Positions 1-7,613 of a stretch of 28,754 nucleotides of DNA are shown here, one piece after another. The translations under genes and the position numbers were made by a program. Location: the NCBI GenBank assembly GCA_964460655.1, contig CAYWSH010000032.1, positions 1-28,754 on the forward strand, read 5' to 3'. The DNA is from CAVUAF01 sp964460655. Its GTDB lineage: Bacteria; Acidobacteriota; Terriglobia; Terriglobales; Acidobacteriaceae. The notes beneath the pieces were generated by a model. It was not told the origin of the DNA. It did no database searches and was given only the letters and a program-made list of their open reading frames with translations. Position 1 is the first letter of the stretch, and each line of letters opens with the position of its first letter.

Positions 1-1815
1 GCGGAGACGCCGCATGGGCACGTGCTGACGCCGGCGAATCCGAAGTCGTATGAGCTGATCAAGAGTCTTTACGACGAGCTCGTGCCGCAGTTCCCGGGAC
101 CGTTCTTCCACATCGGGTCGGATGAGACGTGGGAGCTCGGCCAGGGGCAGACGAAGGACCGCGCGGCACAGGTCGGGCTGGGGCGCGTGTACCTGGAGCA
201 TCTGCAAAAAGTCAGTGAGCTGATGCAGCCGCACAAGAAGCGGCTGATGTTCTGGGGCGACATCGCGGAGAAATACAAAGAGCTGCTCAACATCCTGCCG
301 AAGGACATGATCGCGGTGGCGTGGGACTACGGCTCGCAGCCGGACTTCACCAACAAGATCAAACCATTCCGCGACGCCGGAATGGACGTGTTCGTCTCGC
401 CAGGCGCGAACAACTGGGTACACATCTGGCCGAACTTCAATACGGCGTTCATCAACGTGCGCAACTTCGTACGCGACGGCCAGAAGCTCGGCGCTATCGG
501 CATGCTGAACACCACGTGGGACGACGACGGCGAGGCGCTGTTCGGCATGACGTGGCCGGCCATCGTTCTCGGCGGCGATTGCGCGTGGCAGCAGGGCGAG
601 TGCAGCATCGAGCGCTTCACCAATGCGTATGACTGGGCGTTCTACCGCAACCCGGGCCACGAATTCCGCGACGTGATCAACGCGCTGAACCACACGCACA
701 CGCTGCTCGCCGGCGCGGGCATCGGCAGCGCGGCGAATGACCAGTTCTGGCTCGATCCGTTCACGCCCAATGGAGCACGCTTCGTTGCCCGGGGGCTGCC
801 GGTGATGCACGATTTCCGCATCGACGCCGAGAATGCGCTCATCGGGTTGGCGCGCAACTCGAAAAGAGCACGCGCGCACGCCGACACGCTCGATTACATG
901 CAACTAGCGGCGATGCGCCTCGACACGCTCGGCATGAAGATCCAGTTCGCGCGCGAGATCACGAATTACTACTGGGACGCGTACGCCAACCAGACGGACC
1001 GCCCGCGCGCGCGGCGCGATCTTTCGGAGATCACCTCGATCAACGGCCGTTTGCAGGACCTGCGCGACGCGACTGAGCGCATCCGAGCGTTCTATCGCGA
1101 TCTTTGGATGAAGGAGAACCGGCCGTACTGGCTGGGGAGCGTGCTGGTGCGCTACGACACGCTCGCCGAGATGTTCCAGCGGAAGATCGAGGCGGTGAAG
1201 CAGTCGTCAGATGCGTATAACGTCGCCGGAACGCTGACGCCGCCGGACGAGCTGGGGTTCGTCTCGGCGCCGTTCATTCCGCCACCGACGCCGCGGCCGG
1301 GAGTAGCAGGAGCCGGTGCGCCGGCAGCTCAAGGCGCAGCACCGCCACCGGCACAGCAGATCGAGAATGCGCCGCAGCGTCCGCCACAAGGGCAGCCGCC
1401 CGCACCCACGCCGAGCAAGCCGCCGTCATCCGATGAAGCCGCGGTGCCGCGAGTGCTCGAGCAGCAGAGGGATGCGGGACTGCGCCGCGATGCGGCCGCG
1501 CTCGGCCAACTGTTCGCGCCCGACTACTTCCACACGAATCCCGATGGCAGCATCATGACGCGCGATGCCGTGCTGGAGAGTTATCGCCGCCCGACGCAGT
1601 TCACGTTCAGCCGCGAGGAGATGGAAGACGTGAAGACGGTGATCAACGGCGACACCGCGGTGGTCAACATGCGCGTGGTGCTCACCGGCAAGCGCGGCGA
1701 AGACCCGTTCACCTCGCGCTATCGGGTGACGTACGTGCTGCGCAGGTCTGGCGACGGTTGGAAGATCCTGAACTCCCACAGTTCACTGCTGGGTATCACG
1801 CCGGGAACGCCGTAG
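1..1815 (+). CDS. GH20 beta-hexosaminidase-like enzyme with C-terminal SnoaL/DUF4440-like domain (5' partial)
   Basis: The frame is open from base 1 with no stop, so the gene begins upstream of the window. GH20 enzymes remove terminal N-acetylhexosamines by substrate-assisted catalysis using an adjacent Asp-Glu pair. That pair is visible at 121-126 in the motif HIGSDETWELG, and barrel-like segments follow (VAWDYGSQPDF, MLNTTWDDDGEALFG). After the catalytic region and a helical stretch comes a Pro/Ala/Gln-rich linker (about 1270-1435). The last ~125 residues (about 1436-1812) resemble a SnoaL/DUF4440 cone fold (LFAPDYFHTNPDGSIMTRDAV, then a beta-rich part ending in GWKILNSHSSL). That fusion is unusual. 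The gene lies upstream of a GH42-like enzyme and a ROK kinase on the same strand, suggesting glycan or amino-sugar use. The exact substrate is not determinable, and any signal peptide would be outside the window. Confident on GH20, moderate on the C-terminal domain. Confidence 0.85.
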   Translation, partial: AETPHGHVLTPANPKSYELIKSLYDELVPQFPGPFFHIGSDETWELGQGQTKDRAAQVGLGRVYLEHLQKVSELMQPHKKRLMFWGDIAEKYKELLNILPKDMIAVAWDYGSQPDFTNKIKPFRDAGMDVFVSPGANNWVHIWPNFNTAFINVRNFVRDGQKLGAIGMLNTTWDDDGEALFGMTWPAIVLGGDCAWQQGECSIERFTNAYDWAFYRNPGHEFRDVINALNHTHTLLAGAGIGSAANDQFWLDPFTPNGARFVARGLPVMHDFRIDAENALIGLARNSKRARAHADTLDYMQLAAMRLDTLGMKIQFAREITNYYWDAYANQTDRPRARRDLSEITSINGRLQDLRDATERIRAFYRDLWMKENRPYWLGSVLVRYDTLAEMFQRKIEAVKQSSDAYNVAGTLTPPDELGFVSAPFIPPPTPRPGVAGAGAPAAQGAAPPPAQQIENAPQRPPQGQPPAPTPSKPPSSDEAAVPRVLEQQRDAGLRRDAAALGQLFAPDYFHTNPDGSIMTRDAVLESYRRPTQFTFSREEMEDVKTVINGDTAVVNMRVVLTGKRGEDPFTSRYRVTYVLRRSGDGWKILNSHSSLLGITPGTP

Positions 1816-1836
1816 GCGCTGCAATGAACCTCAGTT

Positions 1837-1971
1837 GTCATCCTGAGCGAAGCCGGAGCGCATGCGACGGCGAAGTCGGAGGATCCCTATGGTCACGATG
1901 ATCTCAGGTGCTATAGGGATCCTTCGACTGGGCTCTCGCCGCTTCGCGTCCCTCGCTTCGCTCAGGATGAC
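1837..1971. repeat. Palindromic GTCATCCTGAG-family element with two nested inverted arms
   Basis: The outer arms GTCATCCTGAGCGAAGC (1837-1853) and its exact reverse complement (1955-1971) bracket inner arms reading GGATCCCTAT and ATAGGGATCC (about 1881-1922). Related arms recur at 13275-13437, 16037-16071, 26493-26526 and 27277-27320. The right outer arm ends in CAGGATGAC and so contains the probable ATG (1967) of the next gene. Confidence 0.85.
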
Positions 1972-3430
1972 GGCGTTGTTGTTTGTCCTGAGCGTCCTCG
2001 CCCTTACGCGCGGCGAGGCGCGCCCACCACAAGCCGCCGACAAACAACCCGAAGCTTTCTTTCCCGTCGGTGTGTGGTACGGGGGCGGGAAGGCACGCGC
2101 GCCGATGCTGGAGCGGATCGACGCGACTAGCGAGCAGCGCTGGGGCAAGGACCTCGACTCGATCAAAGGTGTCGGCTTCAACACGGTGAAGACGTGGGTG
2201 GACTGGGCGACCGCCGAGCCGCGCCCGGGGGAATTCCACTTCGAGAACCTCGACTTGCTACTCAAACTCGCCGAGCAGCGCGGACTGCGCGTGGTCGTGC
2301 AGCTCTATCTCGACTCGGCGCCGGACTGGGTCGGCAAACAATTCCCGGACGCGAAGTTCGTGGACCGCAGCGGCGCGGTCATCGAGTCGCAGGCGGCGCC
2401 GGGGTTCTGCATCGACCATCCCGGCGTGCGCGGCGCGATCGTGAAGTTCCTGACGGAACTCTCGCGACGCGCGAACCGTTTCACCGCACTCTACGCCTGG
2501 GACGTGTGGAGTGAGCCGCACGTCATCAACTGGGCCGAGTTCCCGTTCCTTACGAACCCGGAATTCTGCTTCTGCGTGAACTCGCAGCGGCGCTTCCGCG
2601 CGTGGTTGCAGGAGAAATACAAATCGCTCGACGCGCTGAACACGGCGTGGTACCGGCATTTCGAGCAATGGGACGACGTCACGCCACCGCGCTCTTCGAC
2701 CATCCTCAGTTACACGGACTATCTCGACTGGCGAGCGTTCATCGATGACAAGCTGGCGGGCGACCTGAAGACACGCGTCGAAGCGATCCGCAGCCCGGAT
2801 GGGCAGCATGCGATCACGAGTCATGCTGCCGTGCCGGCGCTGTTCACCTCGCCGACCGACGGCTACGGCGCGCCCGACGACTGGAAGATGGCACAGGTGG
2901 CCGACTCCTACGGCACGTCGATCTATCCGCGGCACTCGCAGTCAACCCGGCCGTGGCCGTGGCAACAGTTGGCGGCGGCGCTCGACTTCGAGCGCAGCGT
3001 GGGCCGCAGCTACGGCAAAGGCTTCTGGATCGGTGAACTGCAGGCCGGGCAGGGCGTCACCGCCATGCGCATCGCCGATCCGGTGCGCGGCGACGACCTG
3101 AATTACTGGATGTGGAAGACTGTCGCTCACGGCGCGCGGCAGATCGCCATCTATGCGTGGTATCCGATGTCGTCGGGATTCGAGAGCGGAGGCTACGGGC
3201 TCATCCACCTCGACGGCACACTGACGGAGCGCGCGAAGCAAGCCGGCGCAGTCGCGAAGCTCATCCAGCGCGAGGCGCCGCAGTTGCTGGCGGCGCGGCC
3301 GGCGCCGGCGGAAGTCGCGATCCTGTTCAACCGCTTGGCGCGTACATGGTCGGCGGCGCGCAGCCGTCGCTTTCGCGCCTCGGCAATGCGACGCGCGATT
3401 CGCTCATGGGATTGCATCGCGCGTTCTTAG
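1967..3430 (+). CDS. GH42-like beta-galactosidase, N-terminal and catalytic part (frame broken near 3331)
   Basis: This resembles GH42 (clan A) retaining beta-galactosidases: a TIM barrel followed by a trimerisation domain. The start chosen is ATG 1967, giving a hydrophobic N-terminus (MTALLFVLSVLALTRGEA) that looks like a signal peptide although it lacks a basic n-region. Upstream codons in the same frame lie inside a repeat. The barrel is evident from FNTVKTWVDWATAEPRPGEF. The probable acid/base is E183 in WDVWSEPH (Ser replaces the usual Asn before Glu). The probable nucleophile is E357 in GELQAGQG, and NYWMWKTVAHGARQIAIYAW follows. The beginning of the trimerisation domain (EVAILFN) is reached before the frame breaks. 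After about 3331 this frame reads arginine/alanine-rich nonsense to the stop at 3430, while the homologous sequence continues in the next frame. Substrate could be another beta-galactoside. Confidence 0.75.
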   Translation: MTALLFVLSVLALTRGEARPPQAADKQPEAFFPVGVWYGGGKARAPMLERIDATSEQRWGKDLDSIKGVGFNTVKTWVDWATAEPRPGEFHFENLDLLLKLAEQRGLRVVVQLYLDSAPDWVGKQFPDAKFVDRSGAVIESQAAPGFCIDHPGVRGAIVKFLTELSRRANRFTALYAWDVWSEPHVINWAEFPFLTNPEFCFCVNSQRRFRAWLQEKYKSLDALNTAWYRHFEQWDDVTPPRSSTILSYTDYLDWRAFIDDKLAGDLKTRVEAIRSPDGQHAITSHAAVPALFTSPTDGYGAPDDWKMAQVADSYGTSIYPRHSQSTRPWPWQQLAAALDFERSVGRSYGKGFWIGELQAGQGVTAMRIADPVRGDDLNYWMWKTVAHGARQIAIYAWYPMSSGFESGGYGLIHLDGTLTERAKQAGAVAKLIQREAPQLLAARPAPAEVAILFNRLARTWSAARSRRFRASAMRRAIRSWDCIARS

Positions 3431-3931
3431 AAGAACAGATCCCAGTCGACTTCGTTCACACCGATGATGTGATCAACGATCGTCTCTCCGGCTACAAGAT
3501 AGTGTTTGTTCCGTATCCGGTGATGATGTCGCGCGCTCTGGCCGACGGTTTGACGCGCTACATCCGTAACGGCGGCACGGTGGTCGCCGAAGCGCGCCTC
3601 GCGTGGAACGACGAACGCGGCTTTGCCAGCGACGTGATCCCCGGTTTCAATCTGGCCGAAGTGTTCGGCGCACGGGAGAAGGAAATCAGAAATGCCGAGA
3701 AGCCGGTGATGAAAACGGAGTCAGTGATTGCCGGACTAGCAGCGGGAACACAAGTTCCGACAGAAGCATTCGAAGAGTCGCTCGAGCCGTCGTCTGGAAC
3801 ACGCGTGCTGGCTCGCTGGCCCAATGGCGACGCGGCGGCGACGTCGCATGATCTCGGTCGAGGCAAGGCCATCCTGATCGGGTCATTCGTCGCGTTGAGT
3901 TATCAGCGACACCCGGAGCAGACGGCAACGA
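3331..3931 (+). CDS. GH42-like beta-galactosidase, trimerisation-domain continuation after frameshift (runs into gap)
   Basis: This is the continuation of the preceding gene one frame over: PLGAYMVGGAQP, then HRAFLEEQIPVDFVHTDDV, FVPYPVMMSRALADGL and GGTVVAEARLAWNDERG. These match the glutamine-amidotransferase-like trimerisation domain of GH42 enzymes. Restoring one C in the CC at 3331-3332 would join the frames as ILFNPLGAYMVGG. The reading frame stays open to the N-gap at 3932, so the C-terminus is missing. Read it as one gene with a one-base deletion (sequencing error or real lesion), not as an independent protein; the first in-frame ATG (3346) has no obvious ribosome-binding site. Confidence 0.7.
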
Positions 3932-4031
3932 NNNNNNNNNNNNNNNNNNNNNNNNNNNNNNNNNNNNNNNNNNNNNNNNNNNNNNNNNNNNNNNNNNNNN
4001 NNNNNNNNNNNNNNNNNNNNNNNNNNNNNNN
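3932..4031. other. Assembly gap, 100 N
   Basis: Exactly 100 unknown bases, a conventional filler length, so the true distance is unknown. It removes the end of the GH42-like gene and the start of the ROK kinase. Unlike the second gap, the flanks show no shared sequence. Confidence 0.99.
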
Positions 4032-4976
4032 CTCATCCTCGGCGTGGACATCGGCGGCACGAAGGTTGCCGCTGGGCTCGTGGATGCGCGCGGGCAGATC
4101 GTGGCGCGCACGCGGCGCCAGATGATCACGCACAAGACAGCCGACGATGGTGTCACCGCTGTGTTGAAGGCGATCGAGGCTGCGCGCGGGGAACAGCAGC
4201 CGACGGCGATAGGCATCAGCACGCCGGGGAACGTCGACCCGGCGAGCGGCACCGTGATCGCGGCCACGAACCTCCCGTGCTGGCGCGATTTTCCGCTGGC
4301 GGAGAGGATCGCGGAGGCAGCACGGCTTCCTGTGCGCCTCGACAACGATGGCAATGCGGCCGCACTTGCTGAAGCGGTGTGGGGAGCGGGCGCGGGCTAC
4401 GCTTCAGTTTTCTACGTCACGCTGGGAACCGGCATCGGGAGCGGGTTCGTGCTCGATGGCCGCGTGCATCACGGACGCACGGGAGCGGCCGGCGAAGGCG
4501 GACACATGACGATCGACCTACGCGGGCCGAAGTGTTTGTGCGGGAAGCGCGGCTGCATCGAGGTGTACGCGGCGGGTCCGGCGATCGCGCTGCGCGCACA
4601 GAAGAAGATCGCGGGAAGCCGGCGGGCTGGGCATGCGATGCTGGCGCTCGCCGATCGCAAAGTCGCGAACGTTACCGCCGAGATCGTCGGCAAGGCCGCG
4701 CTCGCCGGAGATGCGCTCGCCATCGAGGTGTTGCGCGAGGTCGCCGATCTGCTGGCCATCTGGCTCGGCGGCATCATCGATCTCCTGGAGCCGCACGTCA
4801 TCGTGGTTGGCGGCGGGCTCGGCCACCTGATGGCGAGCTTCTTCGGCCACATCCGAGAGAAGCTCGACACTTGGTCCATCAATCCGCGCTCGGCAGAGAT
4901 CCCGATCGTGAGCGCGACCTACGGTGCTGCGTCGGGTATTGCGGGCGCGGCGGCGCTATGGACGCAGCAGGACTGA
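4032..4976 (+). CDS. ROK-family sugar kinase (glucokinase / N-acetylglucosamine kinase-like), 5' partial
   Basis: ROK kinases phosphorylate hexoses such as glucose, N-acetylglucosamine or N-acetylmannosamine with ATP in the cytoplasm. The visible protein begins LILGVDIGGTK, the phosphate-1 motif that normally sits within about ten residues of the N-terminus, so only the start codon and a few residues are lost in the gap. The catalytic Asp is in LDNDGNAAALAEAVWGAG. The ROK signature follows (GTGIGSGFVLDGRVHHG, then GEGGHM), and the structural zinc site is CLCGKRGCIE (about 4534-4560) with the preceding His. The adenosine motif is IIDLLEPHVIVVGGGLG. Together with the upstream GH20 and GH42 genes this suggests a route from glycan hydrolysis to phosphorylated sugar. 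Which sugar is used cannot be decided from sequence by eye. Confidence 0.88.
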   Translation, partial: LILGVDIGGTKVAAGLVDARGQIVARTRRQMITHKTADDGVTAVLKAIEAARGEQQPTAIGISTPGNVDPASGTVIAATNLPCWRDFPLAERIAEAARLPVRLDNDGNAAALAEAVWGAGAGYASVFYVTLGTGIGSGFVLDGRVHHGRTGAAGEGGHMTIDLRGPKCLCGKRGCIEVYAAGPAIALRAQKKIAGSRRAGHAMLALADRKVANVTAEIVGKAALAGDALAIEVLREVADLLAIWLGGIIDLLEPHVIVVGGGLGHLMASFFGHIREKLDTWSINPRSAEIPIVSATYGAASGIAGAAALWTQQD

Positions 4977-4979
4977 AGT

Positions 4980-5092
4980 CCGCTCTCCGCTGTACGCTCA
5001 AAAGCAAAATCCTAAACCGCAGATCACGCAGAGAAACCCTCGCAGATTTCGCGGATACAGAAGTAGTGGCGTAAAGCGCAAAGCGTAGAGCG
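4980..5092. repeat. Heptad element with inverted arms around a CCGCAGAT element
   Basis: The left arm (4980-5000) is three units of seven (ccgctct, ccgctgt, acgctca). The right arm (5072-5092) is taaagcg, caaagcg, tagagcg, i.e. the complementary AGCG core. Between them, 5011-5060 is a CCGCAGAT-type element. All of it lies between the convergent ROK kinase and deoxynucleoside kinase genes. Confidence 0.7.
5011..5060 (+). repeat. CCGCAGAT dispersed repeat, copy 1
   Basis: It begins CCTAAACCGCAGATCACGCA and ends CGCAGATTTCGCGGATACAG. The complement of 28358-28408 is nearly the same over the whole 50 bp, and 28437-28486 is a more diverged copy. Confidence 0.8.
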
Positions 5093-5104
5093 TTTTTTCT
5101 ACGC
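5083..5104. terminator. Possible bidirectional terminator between convergent genes
   Basis: The 7-bp stem GCGTAGA (5083-5089) and TCTACGC (5098-5104) surround a T-rich loop. The right arm overlaps the stop codon of the deoxynucleoside kinase gene. No clean T-run follows, so this is tentative. Confidence 0.35.
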
Positions 5105-5761
5105 GTTCACGGCGCGCGAATCGCCTTCGAGCGGCAGGAAGTACTGCGTGCCCTTGATAGGCTCGGAGAGGCGGCGCAGCAGTTCCTTCAGGTCCTCGCT
5201 GCGGTCGACGAAGTCGATGTCGGTCGTGTTGACGACGAGCAGGTCCGAAGACGTGTAGTGAAAGAAGAAGTGCTCGTAGGCGCGCGCGACTTCTTCGATG
5301 TAGTCGTCGCTGATCTGCATCTCCTCGGGCGCGCCTTTTTTCTTGAGCCGCTTCTTTAGCACGTCGGGCGTGGCCTGCAGATAGATGACGAGGTCGGGCG
5401 TGGGCAGTTGCTGGCGGAAGTGCCGGTAGTAGCGGTCGTAGACGGCGAGTTCCGTGTCGCTCAGGTTGATGCAGGCGAAGAGCTTGTCTTTTTCGAAGAT
5501 GTAATCGGCGACGACGGTGCGGCGCGAGTTGGAGTCCACCATCTTCAGCTGCTCGAAGCGCTCCATCAGAAAAGAAAATTGCGCGGCGAAGCCCGTGCCC
5601 GGCTCGCCGTCATAGAACTTGCGCAGGAACGGGTTGTTCTCCGGCTCGGAGATGCGTTGCGCGTGCAGCTTGTCGGCGATGATCTGTGCCAGCGTGCTCT
5701 TGCCGACCCGTATCGGGCCCTCGATCGCGATGTAGCGGGGGAGTTCGAAGAAGTTGGCCAT
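5099..5761 (-). CDS. Deoxynucleoside kinase (dNK family)
   Basis: This protein of 220 aa probably phosphorylates a deoxynucleoside (dA/dG/dC type) with ATP in the salvage pathway. The P-loop is GPIRVGKST (residues 15-23) directly after the first strand (YIAIEG). The family DR motif is in AVYDRYYRHF, and a basic LID-like segment follows (DVLKKRLKKKG). ATG at 5761 was chosen because the P-loop then falls at residue 15, as is usual. A TTG further up (5818) would add 19 residues with no family resemblance. No Shine-Dalgarno sequence is visible, but a TATTCT box (5787-5782) sits about 20 nt upstream. The gene is divergent from HU and convergent with the ROK kinase. Substrate preference cannot be read from the sequence. 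Confidence 0.88.
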   Translation of the reverse strand: MANFFELPRYIAIEGPIRVGKSTLAQIIADKLHAQRISEPENNPFLRKFYDGEPGTGFAAQFSFLMERFEQLKMVDSNSRRTVVADYIFEKDKLFACINLSDTELAVYDRYYRHFRQQLPTPDLVIYLQATPDVLKKRLKKKGAPEEMQISDDYIEEVARAYEHFFFHYTSSDLLVVNTTDIDFVDRSEDLKELLRRLSEPIKGTQYFLPLEGDSRAVNA

Positions 5762-5872
5762 GGGGACCGGGGACGTTGCGCAGAATAGCGCCGACGCTCT
5801 GTGGGTATCAATTGGCAAAAAGGTAACAGGCGGCAGTGGGCGCGGGACGCGGATTTCGGCTGATTTCGACGC

Positions 5873-5901
5873 TTGACACCGCGCCCCGCCGGGAGCTTAA
5901 T
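5873..5901 (+). promoter_or_regulatory. Sigma-70-type promoter of HU gene
   Basis: A perfect -35 TTGACA (5873-5878), a 17-bp spacer and a -10 CTTAAT (5896-5901, four of six matches) give a predicted leader of about 70 nt before the HU ATG. Confidence 0.65.
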
Positions 5902-5977
5902 AGGCGGCCAGCGGTCGGCCCGGGCCAATGCACCGCGCGGATATCGCGGCGGGATCGCCGACTCGCCAGGAGACGTT

Positions 5978-6256
5978 ATGAATAAGGCGGATCTCATCGA
6001 TCGCATCGCATCGGCTTCCGGCATCACGAAGGCTCAGGCAGGGACCGCCGTCGAGACCCTGGTGAGCAGCGTCACCGGCGCGCTGAAGAAGGGCGAGCGC
6101 GTGGCGCTGGTCGGCTTCGGCACCTTTGCCGTCTCGCAGCGCAAGGCGCGTAACGGCCGCAACCCGCAGACCGGCTCCGTGATCAAGATCGCCGCGCGCA
6201 AGGTGGCGAAATTCACCGCCGGCGTGGAGCTGAAGAAGGCGGTCAACAAGAAATAA
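5978..6256 (+). CDS. hup: HU family DNA-binding protein
   Basis: A 92-aa nucleoid protein of the HU/IHF fold that binds and bends DNA as a dimer. It opens with MNKADLIDRIA, carries the GFGTF turn, and has the DNA-binding arm RNGRNPQTG followed by AARKVAKFTAG. The ATG at 5978 is set by AGGAG at 5968-5972 with 5-nt spacing; an open frame upstream of it has no family similarity. Length and motifs are typical of HU rather than IHF subunits. It is a monocistronic unit with its own promoter (5873-5901) and a strong hairpin terminator (6281-6313). Confidence 0.97.
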   Translation: MNKADLIDRIASASGITKAQAGTAVETLVSSVTGALKKGERVALVGFGTFAVSQRKARNGRNPQTGSVIKIAARKVAKFTAGVELKKAVNKK

Positions 6257-6280
6257 AGCTAGGCATCCATTCGCTCAGGG

Positions 6281-6313
6281 CCGCGGCAGCAGTCCGCCGC
6301 GGTTTTGTTTTTT
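6281..6313 (+). terminator. Rho-independent terminator after HU
   Basis: A 7-bp GC stem CCGCGGC (6281-6287) and GCCGCGG (6296-6302) with an 8-nt loop is followed by TTTTGTTTTTT (6303-6313). Confidence 0.9.
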
Positions 6314-6478
6314 CCTACGGACCAAACGGATTAAGGCGGATGAACCAAGTCGTTTTCCTGATCCTGAGTGATCCGTGAGATCCGTGGCTGCTTTTCCACT
6401 GCGTATCGAAGATTTGCGCCTGAATCACAACGGCGTAGACATTGCGTCCACGGTGAATTCGTCCTAGAGTCGCAGGGA

Positions 6479-7267
6479 GTGGCGACCACAGGCACAACCG
6501 CGAGCGTTTGTCCCATTTGTTCCGGTTCGGGCTGGCGTCCTATCCCGGATCCCGGTCTCGAGCCGCGCTATGCGCGCTGCGAATGCGTGCGGAGCGCGCG
6601 TGGCGACCGGTTGTTGCAGCAGGCGCGTATCCCGGCACGGTACGGCCACTGTGATTTCCACGACTTTGCGACGCTGAATGATTCATTGCGCGGCGCCAAG
6701 CTCACCGCGGAAGCATTCGTGCGCGAGTATGACCCCGGTGCCACGAACGACGGGCTGCTGCTCGTTGGCCCGATCGGCGTCGGCAAGACGCACCTGGCGG
6801 TGGCCATCCTGCGCGAGCTGATCGCCGCGAAAGGCGTCCCCGGACTCTTCTACGACTATCGCGAGCTGCTCAAGCAGATCCAGAATTCTTACAACGACAC
6901 GGTCAAGACCACCGAACTCGACGTCCTGCGGCCCGTATTCGAGGCTGACGTGCTCGTGCTTGACGAACTCGGGGCGGTAAAGCCGACCGAATGGGTGTGG
7001 GACACGGTGAGCCACATCCTGAACACGCGCTACAACGACCGCCGGACGACCATCATCACCACGAACTTCGAAGATCTGCCGGAGGCGACCGCGGTGAGCG
7101 CGCGCCCGGGCAGTGACCGCGAGCTGGCGCAGCGCGCCGCCCGGCGCGAGACGCTGGGCGACCGCATCGGCGAACGCATGCGTTCGCGCTTGCACGAGAT
7201 GTGCCGCAAGGTGGAGATGAATGGCGACGACTTCCGCCAGCGCGTCCGCAGCGCCAGCTTCCGTTAA
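6479..7267 (+). CDS. DnaC/IstB-like AAA+ ATP-binding protein
   Basis: This AAA+ ATPase resembles replicative helicase loaders (DnaC/DnaI). An N-terminal zinc-finger-like motif has CPIC (C11, C14) and CEC (C34, C36), then Walker A GPIGVGKT (97-104), Walker B VLVLDELGA, a sensor-like TTNF, and an Arg-rich RMRSRLHEM near the end that could hold the arginine finger. The start is uncertain. GTG 6479 places the zinc motif at the N-terminus as in relatives and has TAGAGT eight bases upstream; an ATG at 6368 is in frame but lies in repeat-like sequence. No transposase gene is next to it, so it is not an IS21 IstB. In lineages without an obvious DnaC such genes are candidate helicase loaders, which is inference here. 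Confidence 0.82.
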   Translation: MATTGTTASVCPICSGSGWRPIPDPGLEPRYARCECVRSARGDRLLQQARIPARYGHCDFHDFATLNDSLRGAKLTAEAFVREYDPGATNDGLLLVGPIGVGKTHLAVAILRELIAAKGVPGLFYDYRELLKQIQNSYNDTVKTTELDVLRPVFEADVLVLDELGAVKPTEWVWDTVSHILNTRYNDRRTTIITTNFEDLPEATAVSARPGSDRELAQRAARRETLGDRIGERMRSRLHEMCRKVEMNGDDFRQRVRSASFR

Positions 7268-7285
7268 ACCACGTTGTGGTGAGGA

Positions 7286-7522
7286 CTAGTGCAGAAGCGA
7301 CCAGATGCGCGTCATCTGGTAGGCCGCGACGACGATCCCTAGAATGAAATAAACGTTGTACGCGGCCGCGCGCGTCAGCAGCGGTACCGTGATGCCGCGC
7401 TGTCGCAGTGCCACCACGAAGACCTGCTCCTGCGCCAGGATGGTGTCGGCGAGCGGCCGGTGGAACGCGGCGATCAGCAGGCCGAGCGCGAGTTTGGTGA
7501 GTTCGAGGAGCATTAGCGGCAT
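7286..7522 (-). CDS. Small two-helix membrane protein of unknown function
   Basis: A 78-aa hydrophobic protein. It has one predicted membrane helix near the N-terminus (about residues 4-20, LELTKLALGLLIAAF) and a second near the C-terminus (about 52-72, YNVYFILGIVVAAYQMTRI). Between them is a polar loop (ADTILAQEQVFVVALRQRGI). ATG 7522 was chosen over a TTG 27 nt upstream; another ATG lies at 7513. It is convergent with the DnaC-like gene, with only 18 nt between stops. I do not recognise the family. A length near 80 aa and two helices are compatible with many small inner-membrane proteins, so no function is proposed. Confidence 0.6.
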   Translation of the reverse strand: MPLMLLELTKLALGLLIAAFHRPLADTILAQEQVFVVALRQRGITVPLLTRAAAYNVYFILGIVVAAYQMTRIWSLLH

Positions 7523-7592
7523 CCTAAGGGCGGCTGCGGGGAGTCTCAATCAGGCGAAAGACCTAGGCGCCTGCGGCCCGCCGCCGTTCTGC

Positions 7593-7607
7593 TAGAATCA
7601 ACATAAT
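7593..7607 (+). promoter_or_regulatory. -10 boxes directly before the CT398-like gene
   Basis: TAGAAT (7593-7598) and CATAAT (7602-7607). The second lies exactly 6 nt before the ATG, so transcription could start at the start codon itself (leaderless). No Shine-Dalgarno sequence is present. Confidence 0.5.
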
Positions 7608-7613
7608 CCCCGC

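Noticed and set aside
1862..1966. N-terminal extension of the GH42-like protein from an upstream ATG
   Set aside because: The extension is entirely within the palindromic repeat and encodes an arginine-rich stretch; ATG 1967 gives a signal-peptide-like N-terminus.
4980..5092. CRISPR array
   Set aside because: The repeat unit is seven bases with no spacers of constant length, and no cas genes are present.
6479..7267. IstB of an IS21 insertion sequence
   Set aside because: No IstA transposase, terminal repeats or target duplication beside it, and the zinc-finger N-terminus fits the DnaC-like family instead.
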